From Enterobacter cancerogenus (lineage in GTDB: Bacteria > Pseudomonadota > Gammaproteobacteria > Enterobacterales > Enterobacteriaceae), in NCBI GenBank assembly GCA_000773965.1, contig JRUP01000014.1:1-64000 (forward strand): a stretch of DNA of 64,000 bases, in the 5' to 3' direction. This document shows, in pieces, positions 1-9,805 of this stretch. The first letter of the stretch is position 1; each line of letters starts with the position of its first letter. The notes beneath the pieces were generated by a model. That model saw nothing but the letters and a program-made list of their open reading frames with translations, did not search any database and was not told the DNA's origin. The translations under genes were made by a program, and so were the position numbers.

Positions 1-1
1 G

Positions 2-163
2 CGTAAAGCGGCCTTGTGGGATTACTTTTCACGCCACTATCAGCGCACTGCCGGTGAAATTGAAGATGACTTCCATACCCTGTTTGGTGAAGCTTTCCTG
101 CATGCGTATGACATGGAAGTGAATCAATATAAAGATTCCCAGACTCGGACCGAAGACGCATGA
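2..163 (+). CDS. C-terminal fragment of a T6SS FHA-domain protein (TagH/ImpI type)
   Basis: Only the last 53 codons are inside the window; the frame is open from base 2 and stops at 161-163. The fragment has the aromatic, acidic tail (ALWDYFSRHYQ, then GEIEDDFHTLFGEAF) that I associate with the C-terminal domain of TagH/ImpI proteins. The N-terminal FHA domain, which binds phosphothreonine, would lie upstream and cannot be seen. The stop overlaps the phosphatase start (ATGA at 160-163), so the two are translationally coupled. The assignment rests on the short tail plus the phosphatase and kinase neighbours, which with an FHA protein form the T6SS threonine-phosphorylation module. Confidence 0.6.
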   Translation, partial: RKAALWDYFSRHYQRTAGEIEDDFHTLFGEAFLHAYDMEVNQYKDSQTRTEDA

Positions 164-936
164 AAATGATGTTTGCCAGCCGTTGCCAGCAGGGAATGCG
201 CGATGAAAACCAGGATCGCACCGGAGCCGACCTGGATGAGCACAAAGCCTGCTTTCTGGTTTGCGATGGCGTGGCCGGTTTGCCTGGCGGTGATAAAGCG
301 GCGCAAATCGTGCGGGATACGCTGCTGACCCAGTTACACAATAGCCCGACGTTCACGCCCGAGAGCACTCGCGCAGCGATTGAGCACTGCCAGCAGGTGT
401 TGCTTGAGGCGCAGGGCAAAAATCCGAAATATGCTCGCATGAGCACCACGCTGGCCGCGCTGTTTATTGACCGCGAGACACAGCGCGCATGGTGGGCGCA
501 TGCCGGTGACAGCCGGGTTTATCACTTCCGTCATGGGGTGTTGAGTCAAGTGACGCGTGACCATAGTCTGGCCCAGCAACTGCGCGAAGCAGGCTATGAA
601 AATACCGGAATTAACAGTAATTTACTCTATAATGCGCTCGGCGTTGAGCCTGCACGTCCAGCCACCTTTAGTGAAGTGATTTCATTGACGGATGGCGATG
701 CGTTTCTCGTCTGCACCGACGGGTTCTGGCTCAATCTGACCACTCACGAGATGGAACAAGCCCTGCGCATGGTCAATGCCTGCGAAGAGTGGCTGACTTT
801 GATGGAACAAGCCGTTAACCGCAGTGTAAAAAGCGACAATCTCAGCGCTCTGGCCATCTGGATTGGCGAACCGCAGGAAGCGACGCTGCTTTATTCCCAG
901 GCTGATGCGGCACGTTTTCTGCCGACACGTTATTGA
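160..936 (+). CDS. pppA: T6SS-associated PP2C-type Ser/Thr phosphatase (PppA-like)
   Basis: A 258-residue cytosolic PPM/PP2C phosphatase. Visible metal-binding and signature motifs in order are RDENQDR near residue 16, CDGVAGLPGGD near residue 35, AHAGDSRVY near residue 112, CTDGFW near residue 180 and SDNLSALAIW near residue 225; these are the Asp residues that hold the two Mn/Mg ions. In characterised T6SS loci PppA removes phosphate from the FHA protein and so opposes the kinase PpkA. It overlaps the FHA gene by 4 nt and is followed after 14 nt by a gene for an exported protein, then by the kinase, so all four read as one operon. Length is normal for the family. The family call is secure; the T6SS role comes from context. 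Confidence 0.9.
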   Translation: MKMMFASRCQQGMRDENQDRTGADLDEHKACFLVCDGVAGLPGGDKAAQIVRDTLLTQLHNSPTFTPESTRAAIEHCQQVLLEAQGKNPKYARMSTTLAALFIDRETQRAWWAHAGDSRVYHFRHGVLSQVTRDHSLAQQLREAGYENTGINSNLLYNALGVEPARPATFSEVISLTDGDAFLVCTDGFWLNLTTHEMEQALRMVNACEEWLTLMEQAVNRSVKSDNLSALAIWIGEPQEATLLYSQADAARFLPTRY

Positions 937-950
937 TCCCAAGGACCCTT

Positions 951-1901
951 ATGAAAGTGTGGTTGCCGGGCTTAGCGACCCTGTTGCTGGCTCTAAATGC
1001 GCAAGCTGATGATTATCGCGTGGTCTATTCGCCGAGTCTGTCGCTTGAAGTCTATATCGATAATGTGGCCAGCAATTCACCCAACGACTGGTGTAAAGAG
1101 ACCTTGCCGTTGCGTATTGTTTCCGGCAAAAGCACTGATTCCAGCATTCTGACCAGCTTCCTGCCGCGCGTTGGCACGCTGCTGGCGAATCAATGCGGCA
1201 CGCTGGATGAAATCCCGTGGCAGATGACCAATAAAGACGGCAGCGTGCTGGCCAACGGCAGCGCAGCAAAATTACAGAACTGGCGACCCATCGTGATAAA
1301 CGATGCGACCGCCAGTGCCAGTGCCAGCAATGCCGCCCCGCTGGATCTCTCACGCCCGGCAGACAGCACCCCATTGCAGCACTTCACCCTACCAGCGGGT
1401 TGTCATTTCCGCACCTCATGGGACGAAAACGGCGACTCACTATTTATTCCGGATAACCCGCAGCAGCACTGCTCCACGGATGGCTGGCTTGAAGGCCCGA
1501 GTGAATTAACCCTGATGAGTGGTGACAAAACACGCTCGCTGGCGGTGAATTTCTATCAGGGCTATCCCATTGCCAACCTCAAGCTCAGCGGCCCGGCACT
1601 GGAAGTGGTGGCGGTGAACAAACAGCGCATGATCGTGACGCGTCCGGACGCCGAAGAGAGTTGGTTAGTGCTGCCGTTCGATAGCCAGCAACATGTCTGG
1701 CGCTTCACTGGCAATCTGCTGATTAAAATGGATAAGACAGCGGGTCAAGACAGTGACACGGTGAAGAGTCGGGTTGAAACCTTACGCGGCGTTTGGTCGT
1801 CGCAGTTTATGCCACAGCAAAAAGTGACTGTGTTACTGATTGACACCCTGCATGCGGATCTTGCCGATCCGGCGATTGGTGCCTGGCGTAACATTAATTA
1901 A
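951..1901 (+). CDS. Exported protein of unknown function in the T6SS phosphorylation module
   Basis: 316 residues from the ATG at 951, chosen over a TTG at 933 because AAGGA (941-945) stands 5 nt before it and the protein then begins with a clean signal peptide (MKVWLPGLATLLLALNAQA, cleavage before DD). No transmembrane segment follows, so it should be periplasmic. Cysteines occur in spaced pairs (WCKE, NQCG, GCHF, QHCS), suggesting disulfides. I recognise no family. It sits between phosphatase and kinase genes, 65 nt before the kinase, so it may be a periplasmic partner of the membrane kinase or an accessory of the secretion machine; that is inference. The Ser/Ala-rich linker (NDATASASASNAA) around residue 124 separates two halves. 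Confidence 0.7.
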   Translation: MKVWLPGLATLLLALNAQADDYRVVYSPSLSLEVYIDNVASNSPNDWCKETLPLRIVSGKSTDSSILTSFLPRVGTLLANQCGTLDEIPWQMTNKDGSVLANGSAAKLQNWRPIVINDATASASASNAAPLDLSRPADSTPLQHFTLPAGCHFRTSWDENGDSLFIPDNPQQHCSTDGWLEGPSELTLMSGDKTRSLAVNFYQGYPIANLKLSGPALEVVAVNKQRMIVTRPDAEESWLVLPFDSQQHVWRFTGNLLIKMDKTAGQDSDTVKSRVETLRGVWSSQFMPQQKVTVLLIDTLHADLADPAIGAWRNIN

Positions 1902-1966
1902 TTAGCGGTCGTCGCCTGACCTCAACAGACGGGCAGGCGCTACAGGACGTGTTCAGAGAGTTCACT

Positions 1967-3388
1967 ATGTCGGCAAACGAAAACCACACACCGAATGCCC
2001 TGCCTGCGGGTTACCGGTTTAATGAATTTGAAATCAAGGAAGTGATTGGCGGCGGCGGCTTTGGCATTGTTTACCGTGCCTGGGACCATCAACTGGAACG
2101 CACCATCGCCATCAAAGAGTACATGCCGGTTTCACTGGCGGTGCGTGCTGCGGATCTGTCGCTGGAGTTGCGTGGCGAGCGCTTCCAGAAACTGTTCAAC
2201 GCCGGACGTAACAGCTTCATTCAGGAAGCCCGTTTGCTGGCACGTTTTAATCATCCCGGCCTGCTGCACGTGTTGCGCTTCTGGGAAGAGAACGGCACCG
2301 CTTACATGGGCACGCTCTACTACAGCGGGATGACATTAAAAGAGTGGCAGGTCACCAGCCCGGACAGTATCGATGAGTCCTGGATTCGTCGGCTGTTGCC
2401 GCCGCTGTTTGGCGCGATTAACACCATTCATGCCGCCGGTTATCTGCACCGCGATATTTCGCTGGATAACATCCAAATCCAGGAAAATCAGCTGCCGGTG
2501 TTACTCGATTTTGGTTCAGCGCGTAAGGAGATCGGCAATCTCTCCGATGAAACCGAAATCATGCTGAAGCCTGGCTTTGCCCCGATTGAGCAATACAGTG
2601 AAGAGGGTGAAGTTGAGCAAGGTCCGTGGACCGATATCTATGCACTTGGCGCGGTGCTGCACAATCTGATTACCGGCCATGCGCCTCCGGTTAGCGTGGT
2701 GCGCTGCATCGAGGATAACTATCAGCCACTGGTTGAACGCAAGCCAGCAGGCTATTCCCTGCCGCTATTGCATGCCATCGACTGTGCGCTGGCAATGAAA
2801 CCCGGTGATCGCCCACAAAGCATTGATGCGTTTGCCAGCCTGATTGATTTGCCGGTGAGCGATGTTGAAGCACTGGTCACCACCTTCCCGGTGGCGGTTG
2901 AAGCTCCAGCTCCAGCGCCGGAACCCGTCGCCGCTCCGGTGCCTGAACCACAGGTAATGGCGGTGAATCATGCAGCGGCGGCGATTGAACCTGTCACGCC
3001 ACGCAACGTGCGTCGCCTTTCGCCTGGTCTGGTCGCCGCCGCTGCCATTGCCATTCTGGCCGTGGTGGTGGTGGTGTGGAAAACGAATCGCCACAGTGAA
3101 ACCGCTTCAATAGCCGCTACACCTTCTGCGTCAGCGCCGGTGGCGAGTCAGAGCGCAGCAGCCAGCGCGCCAGGTATGGCAACCGTCTATCTGCGCTTGC
3201 AGGAGGGCGAGAAAGTGCTGCTTAACGGCGAAGCGAAGGACGTGAAACCCACCAGCAGTGGCTTTGCTTCACTCAATCTGGCGGCGGGGAGTTATCGAAT
3301 TGAAGTGCAAAATGGCAGCCAGGTAATGAGCCAATCACTGACCATTGACAAACCCGGCACCTGGCTGATTAATCCGGTTAAACAGTAG
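1967..3388 (+). CDS. ppkA: Membrane-anchored Ser/Thr protein kinase of the T6SS (PpkA-like)
   Basis: 473 residues from the ATG at 1967 (AGAGAG 6 nt upstream; the GTG at 1949 has no ribosome site). The N-terminal Hanks-type kinase domain (about 15-280) shows the glycine loop GGGGFGIVYRAWD, the AIKEY lysine, the catalytic loop HRDISLDN and the DFGSAR metal site. A Pro/Ala-rich linker follows (about 305-335), then a single membrane segment (LVAAAAIAILAVVVVVW, near residue 360), then an approximately 95-residue periplasmic tail whose VLLNGEAKDVKP stretch resembles PEGA-type domains. The topology fits a receptor kinase sensing envelope state and phosphorylating the FHA protein to switch T6SS firing. 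It is the last gene of the module; chaC is convergent immediately after its stop. Confidence 0.9.
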   Translation: MSANENHTPNALPAGYRFNEFEIKEVIGGGGFGIVYRAWDHQLERTIAIKEYMPVSLAVRAADLSLELRGERFQKLFNAGRNSFIQEARLLARFNHPGLLHVLRFWEENGTAYMGTLYYSGMTLKEWQVTSPDSIDESWIRRLLPPLFGAINTIHAAGYLHRDISLDNIQIQENQLPVLLDFGSARKEIGNLSDETEIMLKPGFAPIEQYSEEGEVEQGPWTDIYALGAVLHNLITGHAPPVSVVRCIEDNYQPLVERKPAGYSLPLLHAIDCALAMKPGDRPQSIDAFASLIDLPVSDVEALVTTFPVAVEAPAPAPEPVAAPVPEPQVMAVNHAAAAIEPVTPRNVRRLSPGLVAAAAIAILAVVVVVWKTNRHSETASIAATPSASAPVASQSAAASAPGMATVYLRLQEGEKVLLNGEAKDVKPTSSGFASLNLAAGSYRIEVQNGSQVMSQSLTIDKPGTWLINPVKQ

Positions 3389-4057
3389 TTAACGCGCTGC
3401 AGATTGCTGCAGCGCCCTCACCTCAGCGGCCAGACGCGTCAACGCATCTTCCTGCATGCCGCGTTTACCCAACTCCTGTTCGAGGGAGTAGAGATACTGA
3501 GCATTGGTGCCCAATGGTCCGCTGGCCTGGGCAATCAACGGTGCGATGGTGCTGCGACAGGAGTCTGCTTCATACAGAGGGTGACGCGGATCCATGATAA
3601 ATACCAACGCCGTCACTTTGCGAGCATCTTCCAGTTCCAGTTCGCACCAGGTTGGCAGATAACAGCCGGTGATCATCTCGCGCTTCCACAGCAGCTCCAG
3701 TTCGTCATGCAGCCGCGCTTCGGGTAAACGGAAAGCCAGACCGCTGGTTGAACCGCCTTCTTTTAGCGCCAGCATACGACCGGGCGTCGATACCGTTCCT
3801 CTGCCGGCGGTCAGACGCAGACAGAAAGCACGATGCCAGCCTTCGAGTCGCCCGGAAGCCACTTCTTCCGCCTCAAAAACCGGGTTCCACATCAGGGAGC
3901 CATAGCCAAATATCCACACCGGGCTTTGGTCAGGGCGACAAGCCAGTGTGGCAGCGAGTGACGCGGCACGCTTTTCACAGCTCCACAGCAGCGCTTCGTC
4001 GATATCGCCAAATGATGTTTTACAATCCGCTTTTAAAAGAAATTCCCGGGTTAACAA
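3389..4057 (-). CDS. chaC: Gamma-glutamylcyclotransferase ChaC
   Basis: 222 residues. ChaC-family enzymes degrade cytosolic glutathione to 5-oxoproline and Cys-Gly. The signature IFGYGSLMWNP near residue 48 forms the substrate pocket, followed by FCLRLTAGRGT and GLAFRLP. The start is a TTG at 4057, preceded by a strong GAGGAGG about 5 nt away; no ATG is better placed. The gene ends one base from the kinase stop, so the T6SS edge abuts this core gene directly. It is divergent from chaA across a gene-free gap; E. coli has chaB in that gap. Confidence 0.9.
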   Translation of the reverse strand: MLTREFLLKADCKTSFGDIDEALLWSCEKRAASLAATLACRPDQSPVWIFGYGSLMWNPVFEAEEVASGRLEGWHRAFCLRLTAGRGTVSTPGRMLALKEGGSTSGLAFRLPEARLHDELELLWKREMITGCYLPTWCELELEDARKVTALVFIMDPRHPLYEADSCRSTIAPLIAQASGPLGTNAQYLYSLEQELGKRGMQEDALTRLAAEVRALQQSAAR

Positions 4058-4592
4058 TGCGACCTCCTCTACTGCGCTAACATCCTGTCGGTTCGGCTCC
4101 TCAAAGATGATGTCTTACAGGCAACACGCGTTGCGTCGACTTAAGAGAAGACATTAATGCATTTTTAACAAAAGTTTCAAGATTGACCCCGATCACAAAG
4201 GGGAAATTCTTTGTAAATAGCATCGGCTGCCTGGCAGATAACTTGAACAGAGTGATGACGAAGAAAGCAATGAAATGGCAAACATATACTTTAGTTACAC
4301 AAGGTTTTTTAAATCCACAAAACTCCGATAAACCGCAATGAAATCAGATTAAAATAGGCATTATTTTATCTTAAAATTACTTTTATCGATTTACAACAAG
4401 ATGAATAGTCTATGTTATTAGAAGATGATTGCTTATTTTGCTGGATTAGAATCAAAAACCTGACTAAGTAAAGTCGCGTAAAAAGCCTGAAACACAACTG
4501 TTGAAAAGTTACACTGCGCTGCGTCAGAAAAGTCATTATATTTATCAGGCACTGATCGCCTGTTTTGTTCTTTTTGCCGGAGAGGATGGTGA
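4058..4592. other. Gene-free divergent gap between chaC and chaA
   Basis: 535 bases with no credible coding region on either strand. The segment about 4150-4500 is distinctly AT-rich compared with its neighbours. In E. coli the chaB gene lies here, transcribed with chaC; no ChaB-like reading frame is visible. The gap should hold promoters for both genes, but I cannot name one with confidence. Confidence 0.6.
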
Positions 4593-5684
4593 ATGGCTAC
4601 ACATGAGAAAACCCGACATACCGAGTACTCACTGATTTTCCCGATTGTCGCGCTGACGGTGCTGAGCTTCTTTGGCGGTCAGAAGGCATTATTGCCGGTT
4701 ATCGGCATCAACCTGTTGGCGCTGGTCGCCATCCTTTGTAGTGCTTTCAGCGTGGTGCGTCACGCTGACGTGCTGGCACACCGCCTGGGTGAACCCTATG
4801 GCTCGCTGATTTTGAGCTTGTCCGTGGTGATTCTGGAGGTCAGTTTGATCTCCGCTTTGATGGCCACCGGCGATGCTGCACCTGCGCTAATGCGTGACAC
4901 GCTCTACTCCATCATCATGATTGTGACCGGCGGTCTGGTGGGCTTTGCGCTGCTGCTCGGCGGACGCAAATTCGCCACCCAATATGTCAATCTGGCGGGC
5001 GTAAAGCAGTACATGATTGCCATCTTCCCGCTGGCGATTCTGGTGCTGGTGTTCCCGAATGCGCTGCCAGGCGGAAACTTCACCACGGCTCAGGCGTTGA
5101 TCATTGCCGCAATTTCCGCTGCGATGTATGGCGTGTTCCTGCTGATTCAGACCAAAACGCATCAGAGCCTGTTTGTTTATGAGCATGAGGATGACGGTGA
5201 CGATGGCGATCCGCATCACGGTAAGCCTTCTGCGCATAGCTCGCTGTGGCATACGGTATGGTTGATCATTCATCTGATCGCCGTCATCAGCGTCACCAAA
5301 ATGAACGCCAACCCGCTGGAGAACTTGCTGACCGAACTGAACGCGCCTCAGCAATTTACCGGTTTCCTGGTTGCGCTGTTGATTCTGTCACCAGAGGGAT
5401 TGGGGGCGATTAAAGCGGTATTGATGAATCAGGTGCAGCGTGCCATGAACCTGTTCTTTGGTTCGGTGTTAGCGACGATTTCACTGACCGTTCCTGCTGT
5501 AAGCATTATCGCGACGCTGACGGATCAGCAATTAGTGTTTGGCCTTGAGCCACCACAAATGGTGATCATGAGTGCCGCGCTGATTCTGTGCCATATTTCG
5601 TTCTCGACCGGGCGTACCAATGTGCTGAATGGCGCCGCGCATCTGGCGCTGTTTGCGGGTTATTTGCTGACGATCATGCTGTAA
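4593..5684 (+). CDS. chaA: Sodium-potassium/proton (calcium/proton) antiporter ChaA
   Basis: 363 residues, near the E. coli ChaA length of 366. It is an inner-membrane cation/H+ exchanger of the CaCA superfamily with about 11 membrane segments. The conserved acidic helices are visible as EVSLISALMATGD (near residue 80) and LSPEGLGAIKAV (near residue 270). A hydrophilic acidic/His loop (EHEDDGDDGDPHHGK, near residue 198) separates the two halves, as in E. coli. The ATG at 4593 has GGAGAGGATGG upstream. It exports Na+, K+ or Ca2+ at alkaline pH. It is convergent with kdsA over a shared terminator. Confidence 0.95.
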   Translation: MATHEKTRHTEYSLIFPIVALTVLSFFGGQKALLPVIGINLLALVAILCSAFSVVRHADVLAHRLGEPYGSLILSLSVVILEVSLISALMATGDAAPALMRDTLYSIIMIVTGGLVGFALLLGGRKFATQYVNLAGVKQYMIAIFPLAILVLVFPNALPGGNFTTAQALIIAAISAAMYGVFLLIQTKTHQSLFVYEHEDDGDDGDPHHGKPSAHSSLWHTVWLIIHLIAVISVTKMNANPLENLLTELNAPQQFTGFLVALLILSPEGLGAIKAVLMNQVQRAMNLFFGSVLATISLTVPAVSIIATLTDQQLVFGLEPPQMVIMSAALILCHISFSTGRTNVLNGAAHLALFAGYLLTIML

Positions 5685-5705
5685 CCCTTCTACCCCGTTT
5701 GAAGC

Positions 5706-5733
5706 AAAAAAGGCGCCCATCGGCGCCTTTCTT
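5706..5733. terminator. Bidirectional terminator between chaA and kdsA
   Basis: A perfect GGCGCC-CATC-GGCGCC hairpin flanked by an A-run on the left and a T-rich run on the right, so it can end transcription from both convergent genes. Confidence 0.85.
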
Positions 5734-5750
5734 ACTTCTGGATAACGCAA

Positions 5751-6614
<864 letters not shown>

Positions 6615-6632
6615 TTATTGTCGAGATGACGC

Positions 6633-7442
6633 TTAGTGCAGCGTCACCTGTTTCTGTTCAATTGCGTGAATCTGCACTTTAATCATTTCGCTGACCGGGT
6701 CTTCTGGACACTGTTCAACGAAGTAGGTCAAATCGGTCAGCGCGATATGTTCACACTCAAGCTGAGCGTAGATTAACCCCCGATCGCGGATTTCATACGG
6801 GTCATCGGGATCAATCTGCAGCAGTACCTGGCTGACGTTTAACGCCAGTTCCATCTGCTTCTCTTCCATCAGTGCCGCTTTCAACGTATCCAGCATTTTA
6901 CGCATCACGTTGATGGTTTTGGCTTCATCCAGATCATCATTGTAGAGCTTCGCGGTCGGGCTGATATTGCCCTTCAGCCACACTTCCAGCGTATGTGTAT
7001 CCAGCGTTTCGCCGTTGAAAGGGTTGATCAACCACATTTCACCGTCCAGCCAGTCAGCACGCAGAATCAACTGGGTGGGGAAAATCACCGGGATCAGCGG
7101 CAGCTCCAGCTCGTCGGCAATGTGTAACAGAATCACCCCCAGCGATACGGCGGTGCCCTGTCGGCTCTTCAGCACTTTATCGATCCACAGCGCATCGGAC
7201 AAATTGTAGACGCCGCTGGCGCCACCAAAGCCCCACTGGCGATAAAACAATTCAAGCAGCTTGCCCAGTTGCAAGTCGGCATCCTGTTCGCTGCTGACGT
7301 ATTCCCGTGCTTCTTCAACTAATGCCGCCAGCTGTTGCTGAACGGATGGCGCAGAAAAATCATTGCGTATGGCGCAGGTTGCGCCAATCACCGCTTCACT
7401 CAACGGTGTTTCACTGTAATCAACTAGCTCTGGCGAGGTCAT
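6633..7442 (-). CDS. sirB1: SirB1 family protein (transglutaminase-like/tetratricopeptide)
   Basis: 269 residues, the E. coli YchA/SirB1 length. The N-terminal part (about 40-170) is a transglutaminase-like fold (VSLGVILLHIADELELPL, INPFNGETLD) without a clear catalytic triad. The C-terminal part reads as helical repeats (MELALNVSQVLLQIDPDDPYE). Molecular function is not established; the family was named from Salmonella invasion-regulator studies. The start overlaps the sirB2 stop by 4 nt, and kdsA follows after 27 nt, so it is cotranscribed. Confidence 0.9.
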   Translation of the reverse strand: MTSPELVDYSETPLSEAVIGATCAIRNDFSAPSVQQQLAALVEEAREYVSSEQDADLQLGKLLELFYRQWGFGGASGVYNLSDALWIDKVLKSRQGTAVSLGVILLHIADELELPLIPVIFPTQLILRADWLDGEMWLINPFNGETLDTHTLEVWLKGNISPTAKLYNDDLDEAKTINVMRKMLDTLKAALMEEKQMELALNVSQVLLQIDPDDPYEIRDRGLIYAQLECEHIALTDLTYFVEQCPEDPVSEMIKVQIHAIEQKQVTLH

Positions 7443-7837
7443 ACTATCCCCAATAACGGCATTTTGGTCATCGCCAGCTTAATCACAAACAGCAGTGCTA
7501 CGATTGCAATCAGACAAGCGATCCAACGTGTCCCCATCTTGCGTGGGCGACGGCTCAATGCCACGGAACCTAAGGCGATGTAGATAATAACCCCTAACAG
7601 CTTCTCCGTCAGCCAGCTTCCTTGTGGTGAGAACGGATAAAAGTGTGTGATCACCACCAGCCACACGCCACTGAGCAGCAAAAAGGTGTCATTAATATGC
7701 GGCGCAATGCGCACCCAGCGGCGCTGAAGCATCGCTGAACCGGTGGTTAACCAGTAAAAACGCAGCAGAAACAAGCTGATCGTCAACGCTACCGTCAGCA
7801 GGTGGAAATGTTTAACCAGCGGATACCAGCTTGCCAT
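7439..7837 (-). CDS. sirB2: SirB2 family inner-membrane protein
   Basis: 132 residues with four predicted membrane helices (for example FHLLTVALTISLFLLRFYWL near the start and WIACLIAIVALLFVIKLA near the end). This matches SirB2/YchQ, an integral membrane protein of unknown function. AAGGAAGCACC precedes the ATG at 7837. It sits between prmC and sirB1 with a 4-nt overlap into sirB1, the usual enterobacterial arrangement. Confidence 0.9.
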   Translation of the reverse strand: MASWYPLVKHFHLLTVALTISLFLLRFYWLTTGSAMLQRRWVRIAPHINDTFLLLSGVWLVVITHFYPFSPQGSWLTEKLLGVIIYIALGSVALSRRPRKMGTRWIACLIAIVALLFVIKLAMTKMPLLGIV

Positions 7838-7851
7838 GGTGCTTCCTTAAA

Positions 7852-8682
7852 TCAAAAAAATTGCCCAAGTGTGACGCGCGGATTGCCGCCATAATCGTTA
7901 ATGCTGCTGACCTGCTGATAGCCGTGCTGCGTCATGATGGCGCGCACAGCTTCATCTTGTTGCCAGCCGTGCTCCAGCAACAGCCAGCCGCCAGGCTGCA
8001 ACCACTGTGGGGCACGGTGAATAATCAAACGTAAATCGGCCAGCCCGGCTTCATCGGCCACCAGTGCACTGAGCGGTTCAAAACGCACATCTCCCTGCTG
8101 CAGATGTTCATCGGCGGCATCGATATAAGGCGGGTTACTGACGATGAGATCGAAACGCTGGGCGGGAATGTCATCGAACCAGTGGCTGAGCTGGAAAAGC
8201 GCATTGCTGATGTGCAACCGCTGAGCATTCTCTTCAGCCAGCGCCACAGCTGCTGGGATACGGTCGCAGCCCAGCACCTGGCAGTCAGGACGCTCACTCG
8301 CCAGCGCTAATGCGATAGCACCGGTGCCGGTGCCAAGATCGAGTAAGGAGGAGGCGGTTGCAGGTATGCGTAAGAGCGCCTGCTCCACCAGCACTTCGGT
8401 GTCCGGACGCGGAATTAAGGTGGCATCATTAACGCGCAATGGCAGCGACCAAAATTCACGCTCGCCCACCAGATGCGCAATCGGTTCGCCTTTCACCCGA
8501 CGCGTCAGCAGCGCATCAAGTTCGGCAAGCTGAGTAGCGTCGAGTTCATGATCGTCAAACGCCACCAGCCAGCTGCGTGATTTTCCCGTTACGAATCCCA
8601 GCAAAATCTCCGCATCCCGTTTCGGGCTGTCTCCGCCACAGAGCGCGACCACTGCGTGCTTGAGCCAGTGGCGAATCATCAT
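7852..8682 (-). CDS. prmC: Release-factor glutamine N5-methyltransferase PrmC (HemK)
   Basis: 276 residues. It methylates the Gln of the GGQ motif of release factors 1 and 2, using S-adenosylmethionine. An N-terminal helical domain (about 1-75) precedes a Rossmann methyltransferase domain with the SAM loop DLGTGTGAIALALA and the catalytic SNPPYID motif that binds the target glutamine. The start overlaps the prfA stop by one base, so enzyme and substrate are translated together. Confidence 0.96.
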   Translation of the reverse strand: MMIRHWLKHAVVALCGGDSPKRDAEILLGFVTGKSRSWLVAFDDHELDATQLAELDALLTRRVKGEPIAHLVGEREFWSLPLRVNDATLIPRPDTEVLVEQALLRIPATASSLLDLGTGTGAIALALASERPDCQVLGCDRIPAAVALAEENAQRLHISNALFQLSHWFDDIPAQRFDLIVSNPPYIDAADEHLQQGDVRFEPLSALVADEAGLADLRLIIHRAPQWLQPGGWLLLEHGWQQDEAVRAIMTQHGYQQVSSINDYGGNPRVTLGQFF

Positions 8683-9764
8683 CAGTCTTGTCCAGCCAGC
8701 GCGGCCAGCTGATCGGCCTGATACTCCTGCACAATCGGCTCGATCAGCGTATCCAGCTTGCCTTCCATGGTTTCATCCAGGCGGTACAGCGTCAGGTTGA
8801 TACGATGATCGGTAACACGACCCTGCGGGAAGTTGTAAGTGCGGTTACGGTCCGAACGGTCGCCGCTGCCCAACAGGTTGCGACGGGTTGAGGCTTCTGC
8901 CGCATTACGCTTGGCGGTTTCGGCGGCATGAATACGCGCACCCAATACCGCCAACGCTTTGGCTTTGTTTTTGTGCTGGGAACGTTCGTCCTGACACTCC
9001 ACCACAATACCGGTGGGCAAGTGGGTAATACGAATCGCTGAATCGGTGGTGTTAACGTGCTGACCACCAGCACCTGAGGAGCGGAAGGTATCGATTTTCA
9101 GATCGCCCGCGTTGATTTCCGGCATTTCGGCTTCCGGCAATTCTGGCATCACCGCCACGGTGCAGGCAGAGGTATGAATACGGCCCTGCGATTCGGTTTC
9201 CGGGACGCGCTGAACGCGATGGCCGCCGGATTCGAATTTCAAACGACCGTAAGCGCCTTCACCATTAATTCGGGCGATAACTTCTTTGTAGCCGCCGTGC
9301 TCGCCTTCGTTGGCGCTAATGATCTCGACCTGCCAGCGGCGTGCTTCGGCATAACGGCTGTACATACGGAACAGATCGCCTGCGAAAATTGCCGCTTCAT
9401 CTCCGCCGGTTCCGGCGCGCACTTCCACAAAGCACGAACGTTCATCATCGGGATCTTTTGGCAGCAGCAGCACCTGAAGCTGTTGTTCCAGCACTTCACG
9501 CTTCTCACGCGAAATTTTTAACTCTTCGTTAGCCATTTCACGCATTTCAGGATCGTCGAGCATCATTTCAGCTGTTTCGATATCTTCCTGCACCTGCTGC
9601 CAGTCGCGGAAGCAACGGGTCACATCGGTCAACTGTGCATATTCGCGTGATAAGGCGCGAAAACGTTCCTGATCGCCAATGACGCCGGCATCGCCCAGCA
9701 ACGCTTCAACTTCTTCGTGGCGTTCCTGGAGGGCTTCCAGCTTGGCAACAATAGAGCTCTTCAT
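8682..9764 (-). CDS. prfA: Peptide chain release factor 1
   Basis: 360 residues. It recognises UAA and UAG stop codons and triggers peptide release on the ribosome. The stop-codon-reading tripeptide is seen as PET (RVPETESQ, near residue 187) and the peptidyl-transfer motif as [14 protein letters not shown] near residue 230. Domain 1 is the long N-terminal coiled coil. It lies between hemA and prmC as in E. coli. Confidence 0.97.
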   Translation of the reverse strand: MKSSIVAKLEALQERHEEVEALLGDAGVIGDQERFRALSREYAQLTDVTRCFRDWQQVQEDIETAEMMLDDPEMREMANEELKISREKREVLEQQLQVLLLPKDPDDERSCFVEVRAGTGGDEAAIFAGDLFRMYSRYAEARRWQVEIISANEGEHGGYKEVIARINGEGAYGRLKFESGGHRVQRVPETESQGRIHTSACTVAVMPELPEAEMPEINAGDLKIDTFRSSGAGGQHVNTTDSAIRITHLPTGIVVECQDERSQHKNKAKALAVLGARIHAAETAKRNAAEASTRRNLLGSGDRSDRNRTYNFPQGRVTDHRINLTLYRLDETMEGKLDTLIEPIVQEYQADQLAALAGQD

Positions 9765-9805
9765 GTAATAGAGGGTATCCCAGTGATAGGTCGTGACAGA
9801 CCAGA

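Noticed and set aside
1303..1509. Small overlapping gene inside the exported T6SS protein
   Set aside because: No ribosome site or protein-like pattern; it is the shadow of the main frame.
8682..9764. PET instead of PAT in release factor 1 as an anomaly
   Set aside because: PxT with Glu is common in bacterial release factor 1, so it is not unusual.
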